From NCBI GenBank assembly GCA_016169945.1, contig JADLSH010000389.1:1-64000 (forward strand): a stretch of DNA of 64,000 nucleotides, read 5' to 3'. The notes under the pieces were generated by a model. The model saw only the letters and a program-made list of their open reading frames with translations. It had not been told where the DNA came from and did not search any database. How positions within the stretch are numbered: the first letter of the stretch is position 1; each line of letters opens with the position of its first letter. This DNA comes from Trachythela sp. YZ-2020 (Eukaryota; Cnidaria; Anthozoa; Malacalcyonacea; Clavulariidae). The position numbers were made by a program, and so were the translations under genes. Of the stretch, positions 52,619-64,000 are shown piece after piece.

Positions 52619-52779
52619 TGTTATGTTCCTTGTATATCTCAAGGATTGATAAGGATTCAAATACGAACACAACTGTAAATTTGCTATTAGTTTAATGGCT
52701 TCCTAAGAGAGAGACTATACGTCATGAATAAATTCGATACTCGAGCCTGCGTGATCAGGTATATCCGCTGATCATTACA
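52619..52779 (-). repeat. Gypsy 5' LTR
   Basis: 161-bp partner of the LTR at 48184..48344; it holds the promoter for leftward transcription. Confidence 0.95.
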
Positions 52780-55188
52780 TGCTCCTTCTATCACCCAAAC
52801 TTCTCAATTTGTAACATTCGTTTGCGATAATAACGATATTAATCCTGAAAGTCTTAAAGGTGTAGGTTTGCATTACGTCAACGGGATTATCATACAATCA
52901 TCTGCACCGTCTTTGAATGCACCCGAGCCAACATCTGCAGCGGTATATGTAACGACAACCAAAAATAGGAATCAATCAAGTTCGTTTCAGCCAATGCTTA
53001 ATGAGGTAGCTCCGTATATTCAGGTTAAAAGAAAGAGAACGGATGTTCAGTCTGATGTTGAATTGAATTTGCACCAGGAAGAGGTTCAATTTTGCCACGC
53101 GATCGACACTCTCTGGGTTATTGCCCAACACCAGGCAAGGAAAATCGGTATTCAACAGCAGATTTAATTTTTTGGCGTGCGACGACGACTGCGACACTTT
53201 TCACAAAATTGGACATATACCAGCCATTAACCAATCTCCAACATCCCACGATACTACATGGAAACTGCACCTAAAATCAACAGAGCATATGTTGCCGTGG
53301 ATGTTTTCCCACGATCGTCCAAACTACGCTCGACATATTACATGGTTACTATGCAGAAATTACCAGAAGCGCATCTATTAATTCATCAGCAATTCGAAGC
53401 CGGGCATTTTACGGTTAGAAGACAGCAAGGAAAATTCAACAATATACCATCAGATCAAGCCATAGTGCAGACCATCAAGGTGCTGGGGGAATTATAGGTT
53501 TTAGGACGTCAGAAGGTAGCGTACGAAATGGGCTCTAACAAGTCACGTTGCTGCTAAATCTCAATCTCGGCTTATAGATTTATATGTTCCAATCCCAAAG
53601 ATGAAGTTAAAAACGTTTGCGTCTATGAAGGTGAAGAAATCCTGCTCGGGTGAAGAACGAAGTATAACTTTGAAAGCTGATAGAGATATCTTTGCACGAC
53701 TGTTGATTATATGTGGAATGCAGCAAGTTTCTTGGAAGGAAGTTCTCACTTTTTCTTTGGGTCCTATTCCTTGGTCGTTGGCCACGTCGGATTGAAATTT
53801 TTTATATCGAGGTTATTAGATGCCATTGAAAAGGACGCTGACGATCCAACGGTGAATGCACTACAGTACCAAATATTAATTGTGTGCGAATGTTCGACGG
53901 TATGGTTATCATTCAACAATTACCCTCGATATGTTTGGAAACATTTGGTGAAATCTCTGAATATGTGCTTAAACGAATTATGTCTCATCCATCTAATGTT
54001 GTCTATTTTGTTACCGACCAATAGCGCGATGACTCATTGAAAGGCAGTGAGCGAAAACGTCGACCATATGGTGGGAGTATTCGCATACAGTTGACAAGAA
54101 GAGATCAGAAACCAACTAAGCAATTCAAAACGTTTCTCAGCGATGGTTGTAATAAAGTAGATCTAGTGAAATTCTTCCTCAACGACTGGTCTGACCCTGC
54201 GCGTTTTAAAGAGATGATCGTAGACCGTGTAATATTAGTGACAGTAGAAGGCGTGGCTTATGCACTGCAAGTGGCAGACAATAAAGTTACATCAACACCT
54301 GCTTCTTATTGGTCAGAGAAAAGAGTTTCTTCAGACACAAAGATGTTCCTCAGTTGCCTACATGCCGTCCGACAATTCTGGTCCGAGAATATTTGTATTT
54401 CGACAGTCAACAGTGATGTTGGTATTCTTGCTATCTATTACAAAGATTTAATTCCATGCAATCTTTTTGTCGAAATGGGATCAAAATGCAAAAAGAGAAT
54501 ACTAACTATTTCCAAGGTGTCCGAGATTATTGGCAAAGAAATGTCAGATGCCCTTCCCGCTTTGCATGCAATCAGTGGCTGCGATTCAACTAGTGCGCTC
54601 TTTGGAATTGGAAAGAAAAAGATGTACAAAGTGGTCAAGAGCTCTGACCCTATTAAGGCAGCATTGGGGCAGATGGGAGACAGCTTCAGTTTCGATTTGG
54701 ACCTGTTCCCTGTATTTCAAGAGATGGTTGCTCAATGCTATGATGTTAAAGAAAGTTCTAGCATTAATGAAGCACGCTACAGATTCAATTCTTCACGAAA
54801 ACAAAAGTTTCAGAACCACAACAACTGCCACGAACTGAAGACGAATTCCTGCTTCATTGCCAACGAGCGAACTACGTTTCCTGCATTTGGAAGTCAGGGT
54901 TGATACCTACCACCAATCCTCCACACCCTGCAGGATACGGTTGGATTGAAGGAATTGTTCTATTGGAAATAAAGTGGATGAGCCAAAAACCAGCACCAGA
55001 TTATTTGTTAGAGTTTCTAGCCTGTGGCTGCAAAAAATCAGTATGTCAAAACAACTTGCGCATTTGCATTGCATAACTAATGGACTAAAATGCACGGATT
55101 TGTGTGATTGCAACACATGTGCCAATACCTTACCGGATGAGGATGATGTTAACAGACCGGAGAAATTTGATGATGACGCCGATGATTA

Positions 55189-55742
55189 GATGTATTTGGA
55201 TACATTTTACAGAATATGATAAACACCGACAACGCAAATGTATTTCTTTCGGTTTATGTACTTATTTACCAGTCCGCTGATATTTAATTATGAATATTTC
55301 CTGCATTTATATGACTGTTAACTAAACATTCCTCCCAGTTTCCGCCACGCTGACGTTTAGAGATGATTATTAATTGAACAACTTTTCTGTTTTGTTCTTG
55401 TTTAAAGATGATTAGCAAATTTATAGACAATATAAATTTAAGTTAATGAGACAACGCGCTGAAGCTAGTATGTTAAGCAAGATATCAGATAAGTTTCTGT
55501 TTCAAAAGCGTTGATTCCTTCCGTCCAGGCCTCAAGGAATGCATTGTTTAGTTTTACTTATTGACAGATAGTTCAAAGATCATTTTCATCACTGGGCATG
55601 CTTTCACGTGGGCAGCCCTTGATATTTCATGGTAACGCTTCCTACTAACAAATTGACCAATCATAACGCCCAATATAATACAAGTTAATTAGCCATAACC
55701 TGCAGGATGCTAACAAGATCATATCATTTATACTGAGCACTT
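55189..55742. other. No gene
   Basis: AT-rich 3' flank of the CXC-domain ORF; nothing assigned. Confidence 0.4.
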
Positions 55743-56376
55743 CGCTTACTCAAGTTATTAAAATAATTTTCAAGATGAAAGTTTACCGTTTATGCACACG
55801 AACTGCTTTGGACGGCGATTTCAGATGGTATGATGCGGCGGTGCGCGATCTAACGATGGACATATTATCGTGTATATACAACAACAGGCACTGTGGACAG
55901 CGACGACGCAGTTAGTCAAACATAACTCAACGGCAACGCAAAGCAAGTACCGGCATCTATTCCTGTCATGGACAAATAAATATATCAGCTTAAATACGTA
56001 TAAGTTAGTCCTACGCAACGGAGCAGCTGCGGCGGCATTATAACAGAAAGAAACGCTACTTACTCAAGTTATGAACTAGAATTTTCAAGAATGAAAGTGT
56101 AGCTTTTATGCACGCGAACTGCGTTGGACAGCGATTTCAGATGGTTTGATGCGGCGGTGCGCCATCTAACGATGGACATATTACCGTATATATACAACAA
56201 CAGGCAGTATGGCGAGCGACGACGCAGTTAGTCAAACACAACTCAGCGGCAACGCGGAGCAAGTACCGCCGGGCATCTATTCTTCTCATGGACAAAGAAA
56301 TATATCAGTTTAAATAACTATAAAGTTGGTCCTGCGAAACGGAGTGGCTACGGCGGCATTATAACATAAAGAAACG
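55743..56376. repeat. Tandem duplication, two ~315-bp units
   Basis: 55743..56058 and 56059..56376 share long blocks (GATTTCAGATGGT.TGATGC, CGACGACGCAGTTAGTCAAA, GGCGGCATTATAACA.AAAG) at roughly 85..90% identity by eye. No shared ORF was seen, so it appears non-coding. Confidence 0.85.
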
Positions 56377-57104
56377 CTACGACCAGATGTGGATATCATA
56401 TAACAATGGGATTAACAAAGAATCGCATGCTGGATTATACCACTGATTGATACAAAATGTTTAGTTAAGGGGGGATTTTCCATCGCTAGAAGCTTGGAAC
56501 CAACATTTAGTTTAGTTAAACCAATATAAAAATGATGTCCGCTATAATGAGAGTTGACTGTATATGTCTAGATATATTTAGTATGTCTCGTTTTGTTAAT
56601 GCGCGTGCAGCTGGTAATATATTTGATTGACGTAATTTAGTCCAAAGTTCGATCATTGTTTTGAGGCCGGAAAAGCTCGGCAGCTTGATCAAACACTACA
56701 GTATATATACAGCCTATAATCTTATGATTATAGAAAAGAATACCATCCATCTATGATCGCTAAATTGGCTGCACCTATCTTGTTGCATGAATTATAATGA
56801 TGATCAAGTTAGTTACTTGGTTCAAATTTCAATTCACCCTATTCTTGACGTTACATGACGTTCTTGCTTTTTCGTGTCCAGTCCCCGGCCGAGTTACGCA
56901 TTCTCGACATCTTAAACTGCCGTCAGTGGAGATGTCGGTCCATTTCCAGGGGGTTCATCAAGTATTCAAGTTCGTTTGTTAAATGAGGGGGTTGTTGAAC
57001 AAAATTTTCTTCAAATCGCCTCAAAGATGTGTCTTTAAAGTGTTTTACCCGACATTTTCAGTACATAAAGTGATTATATCTGTAAGTTTAGTTTGGTCCT
57101 GCGG
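56377..57104. other. No gene
   Basis: Only short unsupported ORFs (for example 56797..56982). Confidence 0.4.
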
Positions 57105-57232
57105 CCACAGATTCAATTCCTGTCGGAGAACTTAGAGTTTCATTTTTCGTAGCCGTTCCCGTTCAGGTCTAAAATATTGTATATAATATTTCACTCGAAA
57201 ATCCATCCACCTAAATCTTCTACATCATTTAT
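57105..57232 (+). mobile_element. Diverged SINE copy
   Basis: Matches the 46930..47510 SINE in orientation-reversed form: GATTCAATTCCTG.CGGAG, TTTCATTTTTCG, GTTCAGGTCTAAAAT, then TTCACTCGAAAATCCATCCACC. Confidence 0.6.
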
Positions 57233-57359
57233 ATATTCAGTGTTTATTTATCGATGTGATGAACCGGTTTAATAAAGTTGCGAATATCGAGGGAAACAGG
57301 GTTCATTATAAATATCGAGATTTATATTTTATAATGATTTGAATATCATGTCTTTTATC

Positions 57360-58195
57360 TCTGCTATGAAGACTACTATGTCTATGGATACCTACTTATG
57401 GCTACCTACTATAAATCTCTGGCTACTATATATATGAAAGATATATAGTAGCCAGAGAGAGTTGTTTGTTCAAAGTCGAGTATTGTAATTATAAATACAC
57501 TATACTTTGTCTTCAATATCTCTCAACTCTCTGGCTGCTATAAAGACTACTAACTATGTCTACTATATTAAATATCTGGCTAAAAGACTACAAACTATGC
57601 AATGACTAATGTATATGAAAGAATTCGAGAATTTAGCTGTTTGTTCAAAGTCAAGTATAATTTTGTCTTTATCTTTGGCTATATAAAAGACTACCATTTA
57701 GCTGTTGTCACAGTATAATTTGTCTTCAATATCTCTCAACTCTCTGGCTGCGATAAGGACTTCTATGTCTACTATATTAAATACCTGGCTAAAAGACTAC
57801 AGACTATGTAATCATTCGGTCTTGGTGTTTTGTTGTCATGGGGGATTTTGTGTTCATGTGTGAAATTTTCCGCCTGAATGTTTCCCAAGAATTTAACTAG
57901 CTCAATCTGAAATATGTTGTGGTCCTTGGTAACGCATTTATTGGTAGTACTCTTCTACCCACTAACGAGTAAAATTGTCTGGCGTTTATAGACAATAAAT
58001 ACTAAAGTATGGCGCATTGCCAGCTAATGGGTTAATAAGAGACATTGGCAGATAGGTTTGTTAACCCATTTACTGACAGTACTCTACCACTGACAAATAA
58101 AATCGTCTGGCGTTACACAGTGTAACATTTTCTGGCGTTAGAAAGAGTTAATACTAAAGTAGGGTGCATTACCAGCTAATGGGTTAATAGACCTT
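57360..58195. repeat. Low-copy direct and inverted repeats
   Basis: About 90 bp starting GTCTTCAATATCTCTCAACTC recurs at 57510..57600 and 57723..57812, and a GCCAGAGAGAGTTG inverse lies at about 57450. At 57945..58190 a unit with TCTGGCGTTA, CCAGCTAATGGGTTAATA and ACCCATTTA.TG.CAGTACTCT is present twice. Confidence 0.6.
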
Positions 58196-58760
58196 AATGC
58201 CGTTTATCCACTTTTGACCCAATGGTCTCATTCCAAACTATTCTATTTCTGATAGCATATTTCTATTGATGTTTAGAACTTCAAATCCATTATGGTTGGT
58301 ACCAAAAATTTAGTGTTGACAATAATCCACTCCAATGTGTTTGTTTGTTAACTGGAAGTAGTTTTCATACACTTTTCAAATCGAGTGTTGTAATCTCAAT
58401 TTTGACTACAAAATAAATTGATACATACAGTGTGGCTTTGTATGTGTATAACTATACAAGTTAATTTTGCATTCAGTTCATGTGGCAAAAAGGCAGCACT
58501 TTCCTTGCGATAGTAACTCCTAGTTTTTAGATGTATACCACAGGCATAGTCCATATATCAGTATATATGGAAAACTAAAACATACCCCGACAAAAGACAA
58601 CAGATATGCTAGGGAAAGTATATTTTGATTTGCTGTGTTATATTAGCATTCAAGACACTTACGAATACTGTACATGCACTTACGTTAATTTGAGGAATAG
58701 TCGGAAGGGGGTTGCCTTCTGTATACATATCTACTCGTGAATGATATATAATTATGTTAA
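58196..58760. other. No gene
   Basis: AT-rich, nothing assigned. Confidence 0.4.
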
Positions 58761-60367
58761 TTTATGACGCAATAAAGCACGGCCAGCGTTTTCATTTTTC
58801 TCACTTCGTCCCCGCTTGTTAAATTTTCCTCGGAATTGTCAATACAATATGAACAAAATTATAATAGTTTTAAATCCAAAGTCTGTCAAAAAGCAAGAAA
58901 AAATAGACCTAAACGAGATGGAAAAAAGCCAGCCAACAAATAACAACGGAACATAAACGGCGAATAAAGATCCGTAGCTGTTTCTGAGTTTGAAATATAC
59001 TTTTTTGCTTGAAAGTTGGCATTCAACGGCGACAAGAAACGCGAAAATCTGTACTATTTTGACATATAAAGGTACAAAAACTGTTTTTAAACACAAACCA
59101 AACCAAATTTATCCACAGTTCTAGGTGCAAAAAATTAAAATTAACCATTTTGGCATTGATTTAGATATAAACAATATGTGTACAGTTTTTAAGCTGTCAA
59201 GATGCAACGACAAAAACCTACACAAATACAACATGTTTATGAGAGAAAATTTTTAACCACCAACCACTGAACTAGCAAAAAACACAAAAAATATTCAAAC
59301 AGTACCTTCAAACAAAAACTGCCCGATATATTTGGTTCAAGATGAAAAATCAACTTGACAGCCAATGTCATCAAAGCAGCTTGACAAAAACGGAAAAACC
59401 CTTCGCTTTTATACGAATCCAGGACAATAGTGAAGCTGAACAACGAAAAACCAATCTGTCTATCATTGTGCACTATATTTGAAAAAATTTCAACAGTTTT
59501 TGTGCCTTTTTAATCCCTAATTTTTGTTGAGTTGCAAGTTTTTCGCTCCTTCGCCGGCCAGAATTCAAGCTTGTAGTTGTTGCCAAGCAATGAAAACATT
59601 AAAAAGCTTGCGAGTGACGTGAGAATATCAATATTGATCTTTGAACAAAATTGTTTACTGTGCTTATATACCACGTATAATATAAAAGAATTAAAAAACT
59701 CGTCTTGTGCCGTTATGGTGCCGTCATGATGACATTGGCTGTCAAGTTGATTTTTCATCTTGAACCAAATATATCAGGCAGTTTTTGTTTGAAGGTACTG
59801 TTTGAATATTTTTTGTGTTTTTTTTGCTAGTTCAGTGGTTGGTGGTTAAAAATTTTCTCAGACAAACTGTCAAGAAATGCATAAATATGTCGTATTTGTG
59901 TAGGTTTTTGTCGTTGCATCTTGACAGCTTAAAAACTGTACACATATTGTATATTATATCTAAATCAATGCCAAAATGGTTAATTTTAATTTTTTGCACC
60001 TAGAACTGTGGATATATTTGGTTTGGTTTGTGTTTAAAAACAGTTTTTGTACCTTTATATGTCAAAATAGTACAGATTTTCGCGTTTCTTGTCGCCGTTG
60101 AATGCCAACTTTCAAGCAAAAAAGTATATTTCAAACTCAGAAACAGCTACGAATCTTTATTCGCCGTTTATGTTCCGTTGTTAAAATGTTGGCTGGCTTT
60201 TTTCTATCTCGTTTAGGTCTATTTTTTCTTGCTTTTTGACAGACTTTGGATTTAAAACTATTATAATTTTGTTCATATTGTATTGACAATTCCGAGGAAA
60301 ATTTAACAAGCGGGGACGAAGCAGTGAGAAAAATGAAAACGGTGGCCGTGCTTTATTGCGTCATAAA
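58761..60367. mobile_element. Foldback element with ~0.6-kb inverted arms
   Basis: Left arm 58761..59373 and right arm 59727..60367 are inverted copies (outer end TTTATGACGCAATAAAGCAC) around a ~350-bp loop. The arms encode the same hydrophobic short ORF in mirror orientation, which I regard as a by-product of the repeat. Confidence 0.8.
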
Positions 60368-60383
60368 GCACGCGCATTAGCCA

Positions 60384-60798
60384 ATCAAATTGCTCGTTAG
60401 ATACTACTTATAATATAAGGTGTAATAATGCACTCGGGAGAATGTTGGGAGAATACTCGAGAAGCGTGTAAAACACTCGGCTACGCCTCGTGTTTTACAA
60501 GCTTCTCTCGTATTCTCCCAACATTCACCCCTCGTGCATTATTACACCATAACGGCACGCGACTCGTTTTTTAATTCTTAAATATTATTCGTTTTCACTG
60601 AAATGGGGCTAATCTTAAGCTCCATTTATAGATAAGCTCCAAGTTATAGATAGATATAGTTTGGCAGTATATTTCTATAATTATTGTTATTCGTCGACTA
60701 TATATCACTCGAAAACTTGCATTCCTCACGAAATGAGTTTGGCGCAGGTTTTAACTATATTTATATTATAAGTAGTATCTAACGAGCAACATTTTGAT
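60384..60798. mobile_element. MITE with internal palindrome
   Basis: The inverted ends AATCAAATTGCTCGTTAG...CTAACGAGCAACATTTTGATT (about 37 bp) enclose a ~130-bp palindrome at 60418..60552. The palindrome is GTGTAATAATGCAC ... GTGCATTATTACACC around CACTCGGCTACGCCTCGTG. Confidence 0.75.
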
Positions 60799-61300
60799 TT
60801 TTCTCTCTTCGTCCCCCCTTGTTAAATTTTCCTCGGAATTGTCAATACAATATGAACAAAATTATAATAGTTTTAAATCCAAAGTCTGTCAGAAAGCAAG
60901 AAAAAGTAGACTTAATTAAACGAGATGAAAAAAGCCAGCCAACAAATGACAACGGGACATAAACGGCAAATAAAGATTCGTAACTGTTTCTGAGTTTGAC
61001 ATATACTTTTTTGCTTGAAAATTTGCATTCAACGGTGACAAGAAACGCGAAAATCTGTGCTATTTTGACATTCAAAGGTACAAAAACTCTATTTAAACAC
61101 AAACCAAACCAAATTTATTCACAGTTCTAGGTGCAAAAAATTAAAATTAACCATTTTGGCATTGATTTAAGCTGTCAAGATGCAAGGACAAAAACCTACA
61201 CAAATACGACATGTTTATGGATTTCTTGACAGTTTGTCTGAGAATTTTTTTACCACCAACCATTGAACAACAAAAACACAAAATTAAAATATTTTTAATC
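60799..61300. repeat. Third copy of the 58761 arm sequence
   Basis: Same orientation as the left arm of the foldback element, with small differences (CCCCCCTTGTTAAATTTTCC start, GAAAGCAAGAAAAAGTAGACTT). It ends near 61290. Confidence 0.75.
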
Positions 61301-63113
61301 TGAAATATATCAGAATTTAAAACACGAGTCTTTTATCAACGCATTTGCATGTCAGCGAGTTTACGCATGAGAGCAATGACCTGTATGACGTCAGCAGTGA
61401 TGAGGACACCGAGCTCCTGTCAAAATGGGATTGCCCGCTCAGTCTATTTGTATAGGTCAGTGGTAAAAACCAACTATAGAAAATAAAAAAAGAACGATAA
61501 TATTTGCTTACTATAGTTCTGATACATTTTTCACAAGAGTGTATTTTTTTACACAAAAACTTTAAAAAAACATTGTTTATTCATATTGTTTTTCTTGTTT
61601 TTATTCTTGTATGTAAAGCAGCCGCTTGCTAAAATGTACGTATACTGCGGGCTCACCTACAGCTAACAGAAGTATCTGCTAGCAGATAACTCAGTTTTTT
61701 GTAGGTTGCGTGATTGCCATATTTAGCTCTAAGCAATTAGCCAATCAGAAAACATGTAGCTAGTGACCACAATATATAAAAATAATAATTATTGATTGTG
61801 TCTTGAATGAAAAAGTATGCTCTTATATTTAAAACAGAAAACTCAAAGAAGGATCAATTGCCATGCATGCGTCCGACCTCGTGACTCATTTGCAGTTTCA
61901 GGCCGGAAGCTTACGTTAAATTCGCGCAAAGAGGCAAAGAATGTCGGATTATAATGCCGGAATGAGTCTTATTTTATTATACTGGCTTTTCGTCAGCGAT
62001 TAATTTACTGTACCTCTCATTCGTCTTCGCCAGTTGACATTTGTGGTAGACTCAATATTTCCATATTGTTATATTTCAGTAATCTTGCCAATAAAGAAAG
62101 ACACATATTATCCTCAATAATAACAAGTGTAATTGTGACTGCTGATCTCTGACATCCTTGTGATGTTACTAGACGTGAATATATCATTGAAGTGGCTTTC
62201 ATAACACCATAAAACAACATGCATGTTATAAGTACAATAGGTGCAAAACTGGAAGTTAAGTTGGCAGATAATTGAATTTCCTTTTGGGAAGGGTTTATAT
62301 TATAGCTTGTAATAGTGATGACAATGCGAATACCTTTTTGTATCCCTCAAGTTGTTGCTGTTTTGTTCAATCACTATGGAACAAGGTGTAGCCGTGTAAA
62401 TAAAAAATGTCCTTGTAAAACAATATTTAAATTTCGTCGTGATAAGAAAAATGATGTTGACAATGTTGGCTATTGAGCAGATTTACGAGATAAAGCATGA
62501 ATACACTGATACACAGAATGTAAAAGGTAAGGGATGCATTTATATATATAATTAGACTGAATTCTATTATAGCGATAGCTAGATAATGTCTGCGTTTTTT
62601 GATTTGCTTCATCACACATGTTTCGCAATAATAAGCAATAAAAATATGGACGTGAATGCAATAGAGCACTAATAAGCATATGTACAGAACATTGGATTGA
62701 CAATTTTAACTATGTAATTGACGGGATATAATTAACGTCTCATTTTTTTTTAAAAATGAAAGTTTGCACGACGTTTTGAAGGGCTTATACTTAAGCAAAT
62801 TTTCTGAAATTTTGAACAGAAAAGCAACACCCAACAATTTTTCCACCCACTAACTAAAAATAACTTTTAAGCATTCAAATTTCGTGCGCAAGCCATTTTT
62901 GATCTGTTGGACAAGGCACCCCCACCCTCCCCTCCTGGGTTTTTGAAAATTTAACTTTCAGAATTTTTCCATTTATTCTACATTATAAATACCCAAACAA
63001 TCTATATTAATAAAAAACTTCGTACCTGGAGCCGCTTCGCGAAGTTGAGAGCAATTTCAAATTTGTCCAGTTGTTTTTTATACACCCTGTATAGTCCATT
63101 TGAATTTTCTACT
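61301..63113. other. No recognisable gene
   Basis: AT-rich with small unsupported ORFs. Positions 61380..61461 hold the dispersed GACGTCAGCAGTGATGAGGACAC motif also seen near 1426. Confidence 0.4.
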
Positions 63114-63266
63114 AAAGGCTCTTTTCCGCTCGTCGTAAAAACCAACTCGCAAGCTCGCTGCGAGTACTTTCATCCAATCACAATGCTCGACAGTTTATTT
63201 TAATTACATGCAAGAACTCGCAGCGAGTTTGCGAGTTGGTTTTGCGATGAGTGGAAAAGAGCCTTA
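63114..63266. mobile_element. 153-bp MITE
   Basis: ~50-bp inverted ends: AAGGCTCTTTTCCGCTCGTC ... and its complement ending GTGGAAAAGAGCCTT, with CTCGCTGCGAG and GTTTGCGAGTTGG inside. The flanking bases are TA/AA-rich and no firm TSD is visible. Confidence 0.75.
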
Positions 63267-63411
63267 ATTTAAGTCTTAAGTCTACTAATTGTTTTATAGA
63301 CCTACTGATTATACGGTATAATTACAATACCACATTACAATATATTTTATCGTCTTTCCGATTTCGCTTCCATGGTTCAAGTACCTAATACTTTGTCAAA
63401 TACATTATTTA

Positions 63412-63952
63412 TAAGTAATACCATGGTTTTTAAGAATATAGTGATTAAATCTCCCGCAAACCAAGGAGGTTTGTGAAAGTCCCGAGGGACTTACCCTAAT
63501 TGCTAATTACAAATACCATAATTTGTATGCACGAGATCATACATTAGAATTTCAATGGTTGTGCAAATAATTACGCTTCTGGGATTTGAAAATACGTTTC
63601 CACGTGCAGTACTATCAAAATAAGCACACAAAGTGAATTAGAATTAGTTCGATTACGAATGGTTCAGCTAACAACAGAGCAAAGAGTATTTCTTGTTTTA
63701 AAGTACGCCCAAACTCAAAACCCGACAGCAGTCATTCGTAAACTGAGCCATTCGTAATCGAACTCATAAGTTTAATTCACTTTGTGTGCTTGTTTTGATA
63801 CCCCTGGGAAACGTATTTTCAAATCCCAGAAGCGTAATTATTTGCACAGCCATTGAAATTCTAATGTATGATCTCGTGCATACAAATTATGGTATTTGCA
63901 GTTTTTTTGATGCACCCTGTATATTCTTAAAAACCATGGTATTAGTTTGTAA
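63412..63952. mobile_element. Inverted-repeat element
   Basis: The arms 63412..63670 and about 63735..63952 are inverted: AATACCATGGTTTTTAAGAATA outside, then ACAAAT.CCATAATTTGTATG, AATTACGCTTCTGGGATTTG, CACACAAAGTGAATTA and ATTCGTAATCGAACT inward. The left arm carries an extra ~60 bp (TCCCGCAAACCAAGGAGG region). Confidence 0.7.
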
Positions 63953-64000
63953 TACCATGATGATCGAGGTGAGGCTAGTGTTTTCATTGTACAAAATTAA

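Larger units (their letters stand above)
48184..52779 (-). mobile_element. Gypsy (Ty3-type) LTR retrotransposon, young
   Basis: The LTRs at 48184..48344 and 52619..52779 (161 bp, TGTTATG...ATTACA) differ at three positions only. The flanking 5-mers are TACTC and TGCTC, a target duplication with one mismatch. Gag-protease and pol read leftward. The interior is complete, but pol has two nonsense codons and the gag/pol junction is frameshifted. Confidence 0.95.
47900..55188 (+). pseudogene. CXC-domain mobile-element ORF, decayed and split by Gypsy
   Basis: Frame fragments before (about 47900..48183) and after (52780..55188) the Gypsy element read as one protein. A SIGQDLMYHTNNGK block leads to the insertion site, and TQTSQFVTFVCDNNDINPES follows it. 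Later come the VAVDVFPRSSK region and a 288-codon ORF (54037..54903) with DLIPCNLFVEMGSKCK, EMSDALPALHAISGCDSTSA and FGIGKKK. A CXC (tesmin-like) segment with CGCKKSVC and LKCTDLCDCNTC ends it (~55015..55130). There are several frameshifts. I associate the family with cnidarian repeat-borne proteins, but its function and element class are unknown to me. Confidence 0.55.

Noticed and set aside
58839..59096. Hydrophobic 85-codon ORF found three times (also near 60028 and 60842)
   Set aside because: It follows the arms of a foldback element, appears in mirror orientation and has no independent support.

Overview
This is repeat-dominated, AT-rich animal nuclear DNA, most probably cnidarian. The evidence is the mix of mobile families (Polinton/adintovirus-like elements, L2/CR1-like LINEs, BEL/Pao, Gypsy, Harbinger-, MULE- and foldback-type DNA elements), spliced genes with GT/AG boundaries, and several ORF families I associate with cnidarian assemblies. 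I see no convincing single-copy host gene. The assignment to Cnidaria is inference from recognised families, not a database result.

The centrepiece is a Polinton/Maverick (adintovirus-like) integrated DNA virus at 3680..27160 (23,481 bp). It has long terminal inverted repeats, 5'-AG...CT-3' ends and a 6-bp target duplication (ATCGCC). Rightward genes are a Bcl-2-like ORF lying inside the inverted repeat, a triple GRF zinc-finger protein, a small MGNC protein (predicted myristoylated), integrase with chromodomain, penton-like protein, a basic core/minor protein, major capsid protein (MCP) and an adenain-like protease. Leftward genes are the packaging ATPase, a small basic protein, two ORFs of unknown role and a protein-primed family B DNA polymerase. 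A RING protein and a complete tRNA-Leu(UAA) gene sit near the right end. The inventory is complete but the copy is inactive. The MCP has a stop, the ATPase is frameshifted, and the polymerase has several frameshifts, an altered motif C and a 5.7-kb insertion (14183..19883, TSD TTA). The small basic-protein gene is split by a 1.7-kb TA-flanked element.

This Polinton landed inside the integrase of an older, decayed relative. Remnants lie on both flanks (2923..3679 and 27161..27534) with the same gene order.

To the left (1..2920) are BEL/Pao and LINE fragments and sparse DNA. To the right follow a LINE copy (27545..29810), a polymerase remnant of a different Polinton lineage (30270..32449) head to head with a spliced MULE transposase gene (32458..36219), a short MITE with an 11-bp TSD, and split HMG-box and C2H2 exons. 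Next come a LINE inside a CGTACGTACAA satellite, a 4.6-kb DNA transposon with ~0.5-kb inverted repeats (39911..44542), and a tRNA-derived SINE cluster. A young Gypsy element (48184..52779, three differences between its 161-bp LTRs) interrupts a degenerate CXC-domain ORF. The last 9 kb is non-coding, with tandem duplications, foldback elements and MITEs.
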